Shown in pieces: positions 27,582 to 36,879 of a DNA stretch of 64,000 nt (position 1 is the first letter of the stretch; each line of letters starts with the position of its first letter). Source of the DNA: an uncultured Alphaproteobacteria bacterium (GTDB lineage: Bacteria > Pseudomonadota > Alphaproteobacteria > VGEJ01); assembly GCA_913041535.1 (NCBI GenBank), contig CAJWJK010000007.1, positions 1 to 64,000 on the forward strand. Direction: 5' to 3'. Below the pieces are notes generated by a model, which saw nothing but the letters and a program-made list of their open reading frames with translations, was not told the origin of the DNA and searched no databases. The position numbers were made by a program, and so were the translations under genes.

Positions 27582-28784
27582 ATGCATATCCACCTTGATC
27601 CTATCGGTGGCGTGGCCGGTGACATGTTTGTTGCAGCTATACTTGACGCTTGGCCAGAACTTTCTACTACCGTGCAGCAATCCATTCATAATGTTCGACT
27701 TCCTATTGATTGGAAGGCAGAGATTGTTACCCACAATGACGGTACGCTATCAGGGTCCCGTTTCAATGTAATCGGGCCAAAAGACTCGCCCCCAAGTGGG
27801 AGCTTTAACGACATAAAAAACTATCTAAGACGTTCTGAACTATCTAATTCCTCTAGTGAGAGAGCGATTGAAATTTTTTCGCTTCTTGCAGCCGCTGAGA
27901 GCTCTATTCATGGAGTAGCTATAGAGAAGGTGCACTTCCATGAACTGGCGGATTGGGATTCTATTGCCGATATCGTCGCTGCTGCATCTCTGATTGAGGC
28001 CCTCGAACAACGTTATAACGGAGTTAGCTGGTCAACCTCCCCATTGCCTATAGGAGCGGGTCGCATCCACACTGCGCACGGAACCATGCCGATACCAGCT
28101 CCTGCTACGGTAAAGTTACTGGAAGGGCTAGAGGTATTCGATGATGGTCTCAGTGGAGAACGAGTGACACCAACGGGAGCTGCCATCCTTCGCCACTTAA
28201 CCCCCCGAGAGTCACCTGGCAGTATAGAACTTCGTGTATCACATAGCGGTCACGGTTTCGGACAACGAACTATTTCTGAAATTAGTAATGTGTTAAGAGT
28301 TATCGCCTTCGAATCACCAATGCCAATGTGGCAATATGAGCAAATTGCAGCCGTCTCTTTCGAGGTTGATGACCAAACGCCTGAAGACCTGGCTATAGCA
28401 CTTGACAGAATTCGCGGTGCAAACGGCGTACTTGATGTAACTCAGTCCTCTCTTTACGGAAAAAAAGGACGAATGATGGTAGGGGTACAAGTACTATGTA
28501 AACGCGATAAAATAGAAAACGTTATCGCCCAGTGTTTCGACGAGACAAGCACCATTGGAATCCGTTGGTCACTAGTTCACAGAGCCTTGCTTGAACGCTC
28601 CAACATTTGCAAAACTGATGATAATGAAACAGTACAGGTTAAAGTGGTCCAACGCCCTAGCGGCCTTACTGCCAAAGCGGAGATTAGTGATATTAGTAAA
28701 ATTGACGGGCCCCGAGTTACAAGAGAACATTGGCGGCATCAAGCAGAGGCGTATGCGCTACACCAATCTGAAAAGAAAAAGTAA
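27582..28784 (+). CDS. larC: LarC, nickel insertion enzyme for the pincer cofactor
   Basis: 400 residues, full length, in one frame (DUF111). It begins 'MHIHLDPIGGVAGDMFVAAI', the LarC signature, and contains 'KVHFHELADWDSIADIVAAA' and 'ERVTPTGAAIL'. LarC puts nickel into the cofactor using CTP. In L. plantarum the protein is made from two frames by programmed shifting; here no shift is needed. It forms a two-gene unit with larA. Confidence 0.9.
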   Translation: MHIHLDPIGGVAGDMFVAAILDAWPELSTTVQQSIHNVRLPIDWKAEIVTHNDGTLSGSRFNVIGPKDSPPSGSFNDIKNYLRRSELSNSSSERAIEIFSLLAAAESSIHGVAIEKVHFHELADWDSIADIVAAASLIEALEQRYNGVSWSTSPLPIGAGRIHTAHGTMPIPAPATVKLLEGLEVFDDGLSGERVTPTGAAILRHLTPRESPGSIELRVSHSGHGFGQRTISEISNVLRVIAFESPMPMWQYEQIAAVSFEVDDQTPEDLAIALDRIRGANGVLDVTQSSLYGKKGRMMVGVQVLCKRDKIENVIAQCFDETSTIGIRWSLVHRALLERSNICKTDDNETVQVKVVQRPSGLTAKAEISDISKIDGPRVTREHWRHQAEAYALHQSEKKK

Positions 28785-28804
28785 CCAGGCTTAATACTAC
28801 TATT

Positions 28805-29998
28805 TCACTTTTCCGCATCAGTGCCTTTTGCAGCCCTCTCAGCTTCATGTTTATCCATCATTTCCTTAACTGCACCCTGAGCAGAGCCAATGAAAGAATC
28901 ATGATTCTCTGCCACCCAATCATAGCTTCCTTGACGTTGAGCCATACTCCCGCTGGCTTGGAAGTGAGGGAAGACATAACGCGTAATGAGCTCATAGCTT
29001 CGTTTGGTTTCGGTCCAATCCGCCCAGTTATGCGACCAGAGCATTTGTGTTCCAAATCCGCCCGATTTCTCCCACATTTGCTCTATTCGAGCTATTGCAT
29101 CATCAGGAGTACCTATCACTGCCACACCACTCTCAATCATCCAAGCAATCCGGCCCTCAATGTCTTTCGGGCCATCAGGAGGAATGACAGGAAATGTTGC
29201 TGCTCTATCAAAGTAATCAAGAAATGTTTCAATCCCAAAGTGCACATCTTCAATCGCCTTCTCACGAGTATCAGCAACATGCATCATTAACAGTAGACGC
29301 CAACCGTCACGCTCCATTTTATGGCCATGCTCCGCGCCTACTTCCTCACAAACGCGCCAGTGGTCATTAAGTTTCTCGAAACCAGCCTGAGAGCCAGCTG
29401 CCAGAGACAACATATTAAGACCAAACATTCCAGCTGCTCTAGGGCCTGATGGCGAAGTTGCAGTAGCCACCGCCATCTCTATTCGCGGATAAGAATAAGG
29501 TTTGAGCTGAAGCCTCGCCCCATTAAGCTCGTACCAGTCAGTCTTTTCCGTAACAGTCTCACCGGCTAGAAGGCGAAGAATGGCTGGCATAGCCTCCTCC
29601 ATCCGAGGACGCAACTCCGATGCCTTTATACCCATCATCAAAGCATCTGAAACCAATGCACCAGGACCTATTCCGAACATTACACGCCCACGTGTGAGGT
29701 GATCCAACATCATAATACGTTCTGCCACCATGAACGGATGATGGTAAGGAATCGACACTACCCCGGTGCCAAGTTTTAGATGCTTAGTACGCTCAGCAGC
29801 AGCAGCGATAAAGATCTCGGGCGAAGCTATTATTTCCAGACCCGCAGAATGATGTTCACCTATCCAAGCCTCATCCCATCCGAGTCGATCGATGTGTTCC
29901 AGCAACTCAAGATCACGTTGCAGCATGTATGTAGGATTTTGATCCATCGCGTGAAATGGCGCGTGGAAGATACCAAAACGTAGATTACGATCCGTCAT
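28805..29998 (-). CDS. LLM class flavin-dependent oxidoreductase (copy 1)
   Basis: 397 residues from the ATG at 29998, which has GGAGG eight bases upstream; the longer reading frame (to 30037) adds 13 unlike residues. It is a bacterial-luciferase-like TIM barrel: 'LRFGIFHAPFH' at the start, 'DEAWIGEHHSAGLE', 'LKLGTGVVSIPYHHPFMVAE' and 'GRVMFGIGPGA'. Such enzymes use reduced flavin to oxidise small organic molecules, for example aldehydes, sulfonates or amines. Substrate not assignable. It sits 113 bases after a related gene on the same strand. Confidence 0.87.
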   Translation of the reverse strand: MTDRNLRFGIFHAPFHAMDQNPTYMLQRDLELLEHIDRLGWDEAWIGEHHSAGLEIIASPEIFIAAAAERTKHLKLGTGVVSIPYHHPFMVAERIMMLDHLTRGRVMFGIGPGALVSDALMMGIKASELRPRMEEAMPAILRLLAGETVTEKTDWYELNGARLQLKPYSYPRIEMAVATATSPSGPRAAGMFGLNMLSLAAGSQAGFEKLNDHWRVCEEVGAEHGHKMERDGWRLLLMMHVADTREKAIEDVHFGIETFLDYFDRAATFPVIPPDGPKDIEGRIAWMIESGVAVIGTPDDAIARIEQMWEKSGGFGTQMLWSHNWADWTETKRSYELITRYVFPHFQASGSMAQRQGSYDWVAENHDSFIGSAQGAVKEMMDKHEAERAAKGTDAEK

Positions 29999-30111
29999 CA
30001 CTGCCTCCGCGTTACGTACACTACAAATTACCAACAAATTTAGGCCGAATAAACCGACAAAAAAAACTACTAAAAGATAACATTAGTATTAGAGATCAGA
30101 TTAGACATTCC

Positions 30112-31224
30112 CTATTTACCGACAACATCGACATCCATCTGACCAAGGCGTGGCATTACTTCTTTAGCAATCAGCGATAATGAACGCTTGTGTAATTCTC
30201 TATCGGGAAAATCAAGAGCTGAAACAATAAACGTGCCAAATGGTCCAACCTCCTCACGAATAGATATCAACTTTTCGACCACCGTATCCGGATTCCCATA
30301 GATAAAATTATCTCGCATATAATCGTACTGCGAATAACTCTCCCCAGCAGCAGTACCTACGAGTTTAGGCGGCAAAATGTAATCCTTACCACCACCCGAG
30401 CAGACCATGTCATAGATGTACTCAAAGTAGTATGCTGCATTGCATTTATTCTCTGGATCTCGCAAAGCCGCCTCAGCCTCAGCATCACTTTCTGCCACAA
30501 AGATATTCCGTGACACCCTCCAGATTTCAGGATCAAAAGGCCTACCCGCCTCCTCACAGCCTTGTTGATACATTACTCGGTGTGAAGCAACCGCCTCAAT
30601 CGGAATGAGTTGGGAAGAAATTGGTATATAGCCTCGCGTGCCAGCAAACTTCATAGATGGAGAGTTCATGCTCATGGCCGGAATCATAATAGGCGGATGT
30701 GGTCTCTGATATGGTCGCAATAGCTGTCCAACCCCATGACGCTCCATCAAATTCTCAGTTAGCTTCACGTTCCAAAACTTACCCTCAATGTTATAGGGTG
30801 GATCTTCAGACCACAGCTTCAGAATTATATCCAGAGAATCCGCCACCATTTGTGAGGGCTCAGATGCCCCAAACAATTCCCAATCTGCTGCTATGCCTCC
30901 AGAGGCAACACCAAACATTAATCGTCCCTCAGATAAGTGGTCCAAAATTGCTACATGCGAAGCTACCTGCGCGGGGTGCCAAACAGGTAATGGAATAACA
31001 CCTGTTCCCAACATAATCCGTTCAGTTCGCGCAATTAGGTTAGCCAAAAATATCATTGCGGATGGCATCGGCTCACCAACGACAGCATAGTGCTCCCCGC
31101 ACCAATATTCGTCATAACCCAATTCATCCAAGTAGACAGCGATCTCCAAGTCGTCCATGAACAACTGGTGCACGTCACGAGCTGGGTCGTGCACCGGTTG
31201 CATAAAAAGGCCGAGTTTCATCAT
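30112..31224 (-). CDS. LLM class flavin-dependent oxidoreductase (copy 2)
   Basis: 370 residues. Luciferase-like motifs are 'MKLGLFMQPVHDPARD', 'YDEYWCGEHYAVVGEP', 'IMLGTGVIPLPVWHPAQVA' and 'GRLMFGVASGG'. It resembles copy 1 only at the family level, so the two are not a recent duplication, though they could form a two-component or sequential pair. A flavin reductase is not visible nearby. It is divergent from the hydantoinase-B-like gene. Confidence 0.87.
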   Translation of the reverse strand: MMKLGLFMQPVHDPARDVHQLFMDDLEIAVYLDELGYDEYWCGEHYAVVGEPMPSAMIFLANLIARTERIMLGTGVIPLPVWHPAQVASHVAILDHLSEGRLMFGVASGGIAADWELFGASEPSQMVADSLDIILKLWSEDPPYNIEGKFWNVKLTENLMERHGVGQLLRPYQRPHPPIMIPAMSMNSPSMKFAGTRGYIPISSQLIPIEAVASHRVMYQQGCEEAGRPFDPEIWRVSRNIFVAESDAEAEAALRDPENKCNAAYYFEYIYDMVCSGGGKDYILPPKLVGTAAGESYSQYDYMRDNFIYGNPDTVVEKLISIREEVGPFGTFIVSALDFPDRELHKRSLSLIAKEVMPRLGQMDVDVVGK

Positions 31225-31664
31225 CTACCTCCACATGCCAACTGACAGGACATCCTTTGCTGCAACAAATGAACCATACATGGATCCAGATCCATCATAT
31301 CCAGTAAAGCAATATTCCGCATAGTAATTTGTTTATTTTCTTACTCACTACTAATAACACGATACAATCTTTCGTACGCACCTAAGGAACCATCATGACA
31401 GATCCACGTTTTATCGAATCTGGGCAACCGCAATGGATGTTGCCTTTACAACTCTCGACAGAGGCCTCAAATACTACATAGAATTTGAAATTGGGTATGA
31501 TATAGCTTTGTTTTAAAATCATTATGCAACCTAAACACCTCTCTAAGCAGAAAGAAAATGTTCAGAAAAATGCTTCTGCGACTCGCACTTGCCATTTAGT
31601 TGTCATAAAAGAGATCTAAGTACTACATTCTGGGTTCAATATTTCAGGTTATGGAGTCAAACGA
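31225..31664. other. 440-base intergenic region with no recognised gene
   Basis: This AT-rich stretch separates two divergent genes. It holds two short overlapping frames: an ATG at 31394 after AAGGAACC, giving 28 codons, and a second ATG in another frame at 31433, giving 27 codons. Neither resembles a known protein. No long hairpin, RNA gene or clear promoter pair was found by eye. It must carry the promoters of the LLM and HyuB genes. Confidence 0.4.
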
Positions 31665-33455
31665 ATGTCAAATGGGGATACCACACGTGACGGCGTTCGC
31701 CTTGCTATTCTAAGCAACCGATTTGAGTCAATTGCTCGAAAAATGGCCAACACATTAATGCGCACAGGGCGTTCTGGCGTTCTGAATACTGCGAGAGATT
31801 TCTCATGCTGCATTATCACTCGCGAGGATGAACTCCTCGCCACCGCTGAAAGTCTGCCTATCCATGTTCTGTCAGGACCAGACCTGATGGCAAAATCTAT
31901 GAAACAGTTTCATCCCGAATTGACCCGTGGTGACGCGTTTCTCCACAACTCTCCATATCACGGCTGCTCGCATCCTGCAGACCACACCATACTGGTGCCA
32001 GTTATTGACGATGAGGGTGTGCATCATTTTACGGTACTTGCTAAAGCACACCAGGCCGATATCGGTAATTCTGTACCAACCACATATGTTGGACATGCCC
32101 GTGATGTATATGAAGAAGGGGCTCTAATTTTTCCCGCGGTACAAGTTCAAAAAGATTACCAAAACATTGAGGATATCATCCGGATGTGCCGAATGAGAAT
32201 CCGTGTCCCCGAACAATGGTGGGGGGATTATTTAGCAATGCTGGGTGCAGCGCGAATCGGCGAACGCGAAATCCTCTCCTTAGCTCAAGAGGTTGGTTGG
32301 GAATCACTTCATGAATATACAGGGGACTGGTTTGATTATTCGGAAAAACGCATGATTGACGCGATTAAAGCCTTGCCTTCAGGAGATATGAGCAGAACAA
32401 GCACGCATGACCCGTTCCCTGGAACTCCATCGGAAGGTATTTCCGTAACAGTAAAAGTATCAATCGATAGCAAAGAGGGAAAGATTGAAGTTGACCTTCG
32501 AGACAACCCTGACAACTATCCGTGCGGCCTTAATCTCTCGGAAGCCTGCGCTCGCACGGCAGCTATGATTGGTGTTTTTAACTCAATTGACCACAACGTT
32601 CCAAAAAATGCCGGAACTTTTCGTCGAATAAAGCTCCATCTGCGAGAGGGTTGCGTTGTGGGCATTCCCAAGCATCCAACCAGCTGTTCTGTAGCGACTA
32701 CTAACGTTGCAGACCGTGTGTCCAACCCCATTCAATGCGCGATTGCTGAAATCTCTGAAGGACATGGAATGCCAGAGTGTGGAGCAATCATTCCGCCATC
32801 TATGGGTGTAATCTCTGGCATGAATCCACGCACTAAAGAGGCATTCGTCAACCAAATATTTGTCGCGATTACAGGTGGCTCTGCCTCACCTACTCAAGAC
32901 GCCTGGCAGACAATCTGTCACGTTGGCAATGCTGGCCTTTGCATGCTTGATAATGTGGAAATCGACGAGCTGCATTTCCCTATGAAAATTCATGCCCGTT
33001 ATATGCTTCCTGATACGGAAGGTGCTGGCACCCACCGTGGCGCATCAAGCTGTTTTGCGGAGTACGGACCGACACAGGACTGTGTTATGGAGGTCGGCTA
33101 TGTTAGCGATGGCAACACAAATTTTGCAAGAGGCGTACGAGGCGGTGGAGCAGGCGGAGCAGCAAAACAACATTGCCGTCGACGCAATGGCGAACTAGAA
33201 ACGCTGCCTGCTTGCGCTCAGGTGTTTCTCAATCCAGGAGAAAGCATAATCTCTTACACCGCCGGGGGTGGAGGTTATGGCTCTCCGACAAAGCGTGACC
33301 CGGAGCAAGTACGTCGGGACGTGGAAGAAGGATGGATTACGATAAATCGTGCTGCAGAAGTGTACGGGGTCGTCTTGAAAGAATGTGGCTCAATTGATGC
33401 AGAAGCAACAAGAACCCGTCGCACGGATATTGAGGCTGCAACCCAGTCCGTCTAG
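31665..33455 (+). CDS. Hydantoinase B/oxoprolinase-type subunit (HyuB)
   Basis: 596 residues of the HyuB family. Characteristic stretches are 'RARDFSCCII'-like ('NTARDFSCCIITREDELLA'), 'GDAFLHNSPYHGCSHPADHT', 'DLRDNPDNYPCGLNLSEA' and the C-terminal 'ISYTAGGGGYGSPTKRDPE'. In ATP-dependent hydantoinases, oxoprolinases and acetone/acetophenone carboxylases this subunit works with an ATP-binding HyuA partner. No HyuA is present here; the 440 bases upstream are empty, and the next gene is a TPR-oxygenase fusion 13 bases away. The partner must be elsewhere, or the protein has another role. Confidence 0.88.
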   Translation: MSNGDTTRDGVRLAILSNRFESIARKMANTLMRTGRSGVLNTARDFSCCIITREDELLATAESLPIHVLSGPDLMAKSMKQFHPELTRGDAFLHNSPYHGCSHPADHTILVPVIDDEGVHHFTVLAKAHQADIGNSVPTTYVGHARDVYEEGALIFPAVQVQKDYQNIEDIIRMCRMRIRVPEQWWGDYLAMLGAARIGEREILSLAQEVGWESLHEYTGDWFDYSEKRMIDAIKALPSGDMSRTSTHDPFPGTPSEGISVTVKVSIDSKEGKIEVDLRDNPDNYPCGLNLSEACARTAAMIGVFNSIDHNVPKNAGTFRRIKLHLREGCVVGIPKHPTSCSVATTNVADRVSNPIQCAIAEISEGHGMPECGAIIPPSMGVISGMNPRTKEAFVNQIFVAITGGSASPTQDAWQTICHVGNAGLCMLDNVEIDELHFPMKIHARYMLPDTEGAGTHRGASSCFAEYGPTQDCVMEVGYVSDGNTNFARGVRGGGAGGAAKQHCRRRNGELETLPACAQVFLNPGESIISYTAGGGGYGSPTKRDPEQVRRDVEEGWITINRAAEVYGVVLKECGSIDAEATRTRRTDIEAATQSV

Positions 33456-33468
33456 CTGGAAAGCTAAT

Positions 33469-34899
33469 ATGGCAGACAAACAAAACCTTAATGAACTCCT
33501 TCGCAACGCCAACGTCCTACGCCGACAAGGTGACTTAAGAGGTGCGTACAAATCATACCGCCGAATACTGGCATCTAAGCCAAATCAACCAGAGGCCCTT
33601 AATAACGGTGGGATCGTGGCATTCCAACTTGGAAGAACGGATGAAGCACTGCAGCTTTTGACAACAGCTTCGGACATCGACCCCGGAAACGCAGAAGCAC
33701 ATACGAATCTGGCTATGGCACTACTCGCGCTCGGATATAGCGAAAAGGCAAGTGCAGCGTGCCGTCGCGCTACAGTGTTAAACCCTCAGCTTTTTGACGC
33801 ACACGTAAACCTTGGGCATGCGCTGATGGATTTAGAACAGCCCCTTGGTGCTGCAGAAGCATACGAAAAAGCTTCTAAATTGCGACCTAATGGTGCCGAA
33901 ATTCACTTTCAACTGGGAATGGCAAGGCATGCCTCAGGTGCGTTAGATGAAGCGGTATCCGCTCTTGAAAAAGCAGCTGCGCTCGAACCCACATCAGGTC
34001 GCGCCCTCTACGGATTAGGGAATGTTTTTCAAACCTCTGGACAGTTGGAAAAAGCAATTGAAGCTTACCGTGGAGCCCTTAACCGTGAACCTACAATCGC
34101 CAAACAAGTGTTTGGCGTTGGAAAGCCTCGACATATCCACGCGTTATTGTCACATGGAGATGCTGCAGGTGCACGCTCACTTTGTTATGATTATCTCAAG
34201 GACAATCCCGGAGATAGTTGTGCTCTAGCTCACTTGGCAATTGCCCATAATGAACTTGGTGATAATGAGGCACTCCATCACCTTTACGATTTTGATCGTC
34301 TCGTCCAACATTATCGGCCACACACCCCTAAACCTCATCGAGACATAGCTGCTTTTAATAAGTCCCTTGAAACCCACATTAGGTCCCATCCGTCTCTAAT
34401 TAATGCTCCAAGTAGTTTTTCTGTAGAAGGAGGGCAAACGACCGGCGAACTTCTCACAAAGCCACTAGGCCCCATGAATGCTTTCCAACGAATTATCCAT
34501 GATGCTGTAGAAAACTATATCTCTGAACTCCCAAACGACCCAAGCCACCCTTTCATTGCTCGCACGCCCAAACGTTGGAAGGCGACAGTTTGGGCTATTA
34601 TAATTGGACCTAATGGGCACCAGGTGCCACATATTCACCCATCAGGATGGCTTAGCGCTGTTTACTACGTAAACCTTCCAACTGCCATTTCAGTTCCTGA
34701 CAGCGAAGATCATGGTTGGATCGAATTTGGGAAACCATACAAAGACGTACCTTTTAGCACTATCCCTCCAACTCGAAGAGTTCGGCCAGAAGAGGGACTA
34801 ATGCTAATGTTCCCCTCCTACCTCTATCATAGGACGATCACCTATCCAGGCGCAGAAGATCGGATATCAATTTCTTTTGATATACTTCCTCTAAACTAA
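33469..34899 (+). CDS. TPR-repeat protein with C-terminal 2OG-Fe(II) oxygenase domain
   Basis: 476 residues from the ATG at 33469; longer frames run into the upstream gene. About six TPR units fill residues 5-220, for example 'EALNNGGIVAFQLGRTDEAL' and 'AHTNLAMALLALGYSEKASA'. The C-terminal ~200 residues hold a putative 2OG-Fe(II) oxygenase of the 2OG-FeII_Oxy_5 type: 'HQVPHIHPSGWLSAVYYVNL' supplies metal-binding histidines, 'FPSYLYHRT' the distal one, and 'EDRISISFDI' the 2-oxoglutarate arginine. Possible roles are protein or small-molecule hydroxylation. The 13-base gap implies co-transcription with hyuB. Confidence 0.85.
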   Translation: MADKQNLNELLRNANVLRRQGDLRGAYKSYRRILASKPNQPEALNNGGIVAFQLGRTDEALQLLTTASDIDPGNAEAHTNLAMALLALGYSEKASAACRRATVLNPQLFDAHVNLGHALMDLEQPLGAAEAYEKASKLRPNGAEIHFQLGMARHASGALDEAVSALEKAAALEPTSGRALYGLGNVFQTSGQLEKAIEAYRGALNREPTIAKQVFGVGKPRHIHALLSHGDAAGARSLCYDYLKDNPGDSCALAHLAIAHNELGDNEALHHLYDFDRLVQHYRPHTPKPHRDIAAFNKSLETHIRSHPSLINAPSSFSVEGGQTTGELLTKPLGPMNAFQRIIHDAVENYISELPNDPSHPFIARTPKRWKATVWAIIIGPNGHQVPHIHPSGWLSAVYYVNLPTAISVPDSEDHGWIEFGKPYKDVPFSTIPPTRRVRPEEGLMLMFPSYLYHRTITYPGAEDRISISFDILPLN

Positions 34900-34991
34900 A
34901 GACGCAAAACAATCACCAAATTTAAGAAATTTTGATGTGTAGGGAAAACACCACCGCTATAAACTGTGCTCACTATAGACAAGGAAAGAGA

Positions 34992-35867
34992 CTAAGTTGA
35001 ACGGTCAAGTCTCGCAAAAAGAAGCCAGAAAAACACAGCCATTAACGGTAGCGTAATAGCTAGAATAACCGTGGCCAGGGCAAAAATTATTGGCACTTGC
35101 GACTGGTGAGATGCCGCCATCGTCCAATTATATAATGGCATAGTTGTCTCAGAACCGCGCAGAAAAATGGATCTCAATAATTCATTAAACGAAAGAAGAA
35201 AACCAAACAAACCAGCTCCAATTATTCCTGGCCTAAGAATAGGAAACTCAATGTCCCAAAAACGTCGCCAAGTTGAGGCGCCCAGGTCAGACGCTGCCTC
35301 CAGCAATCTAAGATCAAAACGCGTCGCAATTACCAAAACCAGCAGCAAAGAAAACGGCAACGCCCATACAATATGAGCGATAAATATCGACCACAAGCCC
35401 AGCCTAAGATCTAGATATTCCCGCAGAAAGATAAACAGCGCCGCACCCATTGTAAGGGCAGGCACAAACAACGGCGAAAGAGCGAGCAGTAGCACACCAC
35501 CCGGCCTAATCATTCGTGGAATTGCACGTCCCACAGCGGTCGCTACAACCATACACACAGCCCCCACAATCAGGCCCATTATAACACTTTCCAAGAGTGG
35601 TTCCCGCCATGCCTTATCAGCCATAAGGGCTGCGTAATGCTCTATGGTTATGGGGTATGGCATTCCCGAAAGAGGCCGCTCGCTAAACGACATTACGGCT
35701 AACCAAACCAATGGAATATAGGTAAGAAGTATAACAATAAGCCCGGCCCATTTTGCAATTTGGGTCCAGCCGCCCCATGACACTATGTGACGCCAGAACA
35801 AGACGCGCTCTTGTCCCATTTGACCATGAATAGTAGCGGAAACAAATTGTGAAGCCTGATCGGTCAT
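34992..35867 (-). CDS. ABC transporter permease, PotC-like
   Basis: 291 residues with six membrane helices. The inner-membrane binding-protein-dependent loop reads 'AASDLGASTWRRFWDIEFPI', the EAA motif that contacts the ATPase. It resembles permeases of the spermidine/putrescine family. Its ATG overlaps the stop of the partner permease by 4 bases. It is the last gene of the importer operon. Confidence 0.9.
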   Translation of the reverse strand: MTDQASQFVSATIHGQMGQERVLFWRHIVSWGGWTQIAKWAGLIVILLTYIPLVWLAVMSFSERPLSGMPYPITIEHYAALMADKAWREPLLESVIMGLIVGAVCMVVATAVGRAIPRMIRPGGVLLLALSPLFVPALTMGAALFIFLREYLDLRLGLWSIFIAHIVWALPFSLLLVLVIATRFDLRLLEAASDLGASTWRRFWDIEFPILRPGIIGAGLFGFLLSFNELLRSIFLRGSETTMPLYNWTMAASHQSQVPIIFALATVILAITLPLMAVFFWLLFARLDRST

Positions 35868-36793
35868 CGTTTCATAGTCTGAAAAATATTGCCAAGTGCA
35901 CCACGTCGTCTTGAAATTACTACTAACACTACCAACAAAAGAGCGAGTAGAATCATAACCAATGTCGACATCGCAGCCGCAGTTGGATACTTAAGATTTC
36001 GTAATGCGGCTTCGATTGAATCACCAAGAACATTTACGAATCCCCCACCCAACATACCAGGCTCAACAAAAGCAGCCATTAGCGGCACCATGGTAAACAC
36101 AACACCTGCAACTATGCCCGGCAACGATAACGGGAGAATGACGTGAAAAAGCGTCTGACCTGGACTCGCCCCTAGGTCTCGACTCGCTTGGATGTACTCA
36201 TCATCAATCAAAGTCAAAACGAGAAAAATAGGAAAAACCATAGTCGGAAAGTAAGGTGCCAACATTCCAAAATGAACCGCAAATTCAGAAAACAACATCC
36301 ATTCCATAGGCTGGTTAATTATGCCAAGGTCCATCAGTACTGTGTTGATGACACCATTTGTTCCGAGGATCGGCCTCCATACGATAATTCGGGAAGAAGC
36401 ATCCAGAAAGAAAGGAATTGTTAGAAGAGTAATTATGGAAGCCTTAACGCCCTTGGATTGACATCCCTTGGCAAGCCAAAGTGCGAATGGAAAAGCGATC
36501 AATAATTGAATGATAGTTAGGGTAGCCGTTATACGTAAAGTTCTGGTTACAGCCATCCATCGGCCAGATTCGATTATCGACCACCAGATCTTGAACGATG
36601 GCTCATCGTAATAAACTTCGTAATAGCGAACGTCCAAAAAACTGAAATACACCATAATTACCAGTGGAATGACTACAATACATATCCACGTAGCAACAAA
36701 TGTCGGCACAACCCAGCCAGCCGACATCATGTTCGTGTACCAACCCTTCAGGCCTCGGGGACCTTCAATTTCTTGAATATTATTCATAGGCAA
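35864..36793 (-). CDS. ABC transporter permease, PotB-like
   Basis: 309 residues with six membrane helices and the EAA loop 'QASRDLGASPGQTLFHVILP'. Together with the permease encoded next it forms the membrane channel of a polyamine/opine-type importer. A GC-rich hairpin in the 86-base gap before it (36801-36843) separates it from the binding-protein gene, so it may be made in smaller amounts. Confidence 0.9.
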   Translation of the reverse strand: MPMNNIQEIEGPRGLKGWYTNMMSAGWVVPTFVATWICIVVIPLVIMVYFSFLDVRYYEVYYDEPSFKIWWSIIESGRWMAVTRTLRITATLTIIQLLIAFPFALWLAKGCQSKGVKASIITLLTIPFFLDASSRIIVWRPILGTNGVINTVLMDLGIINQPMEWMLFSEFAVHFGMLAPYFPTMVFPIFLVLTLIDDEYIQASRDLGASPGQTLFHVILPLSLPGIVAGVVFTMVPLMAAFVEPGMLGGGFVNVLGDSIEAALRNLKYPTAAAMSTLVMILLALLLVVLVVISRRRGALGNIFQTMKR

Positions 36794-36800
36794 AACGAAA

Positions 36801-36843
36801 CTGCCCCGGCACGCGCGTCACGGAAAGCGCGCCGCGCCGGGGC
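36801..36843 (-). terminator. GC-rich intercistronic hairpin, partial terminator or mRNA stabiliser
   Basis: TGCCCCGGC (36801-36809) and GCCGGGGCA (36835-36843) pair perfectly, and the interior CGCGCG/CGCGC tracts can extend the stem. It is far more GC-rich than its surroundings. On the minus strand it is followed by GTTTCGTTTT, a weak U tract, then the permease gene. Such structures between binding-protein and permease genes commonly raise the binding-protein ratio. Confidence 0.6.
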
Positions 36844-36879
36844 AAATCTCAACCGATTAGTACAGCAATCCTCTCTAAC

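Noticed and set aside
31394-31515. Two short overlapping ORFs in the gap before hyuB, considered as a HyuA remnant
   Set aside because: Neither translation resembles HyuA or any other family I know, so a pseudogene call is not supported.
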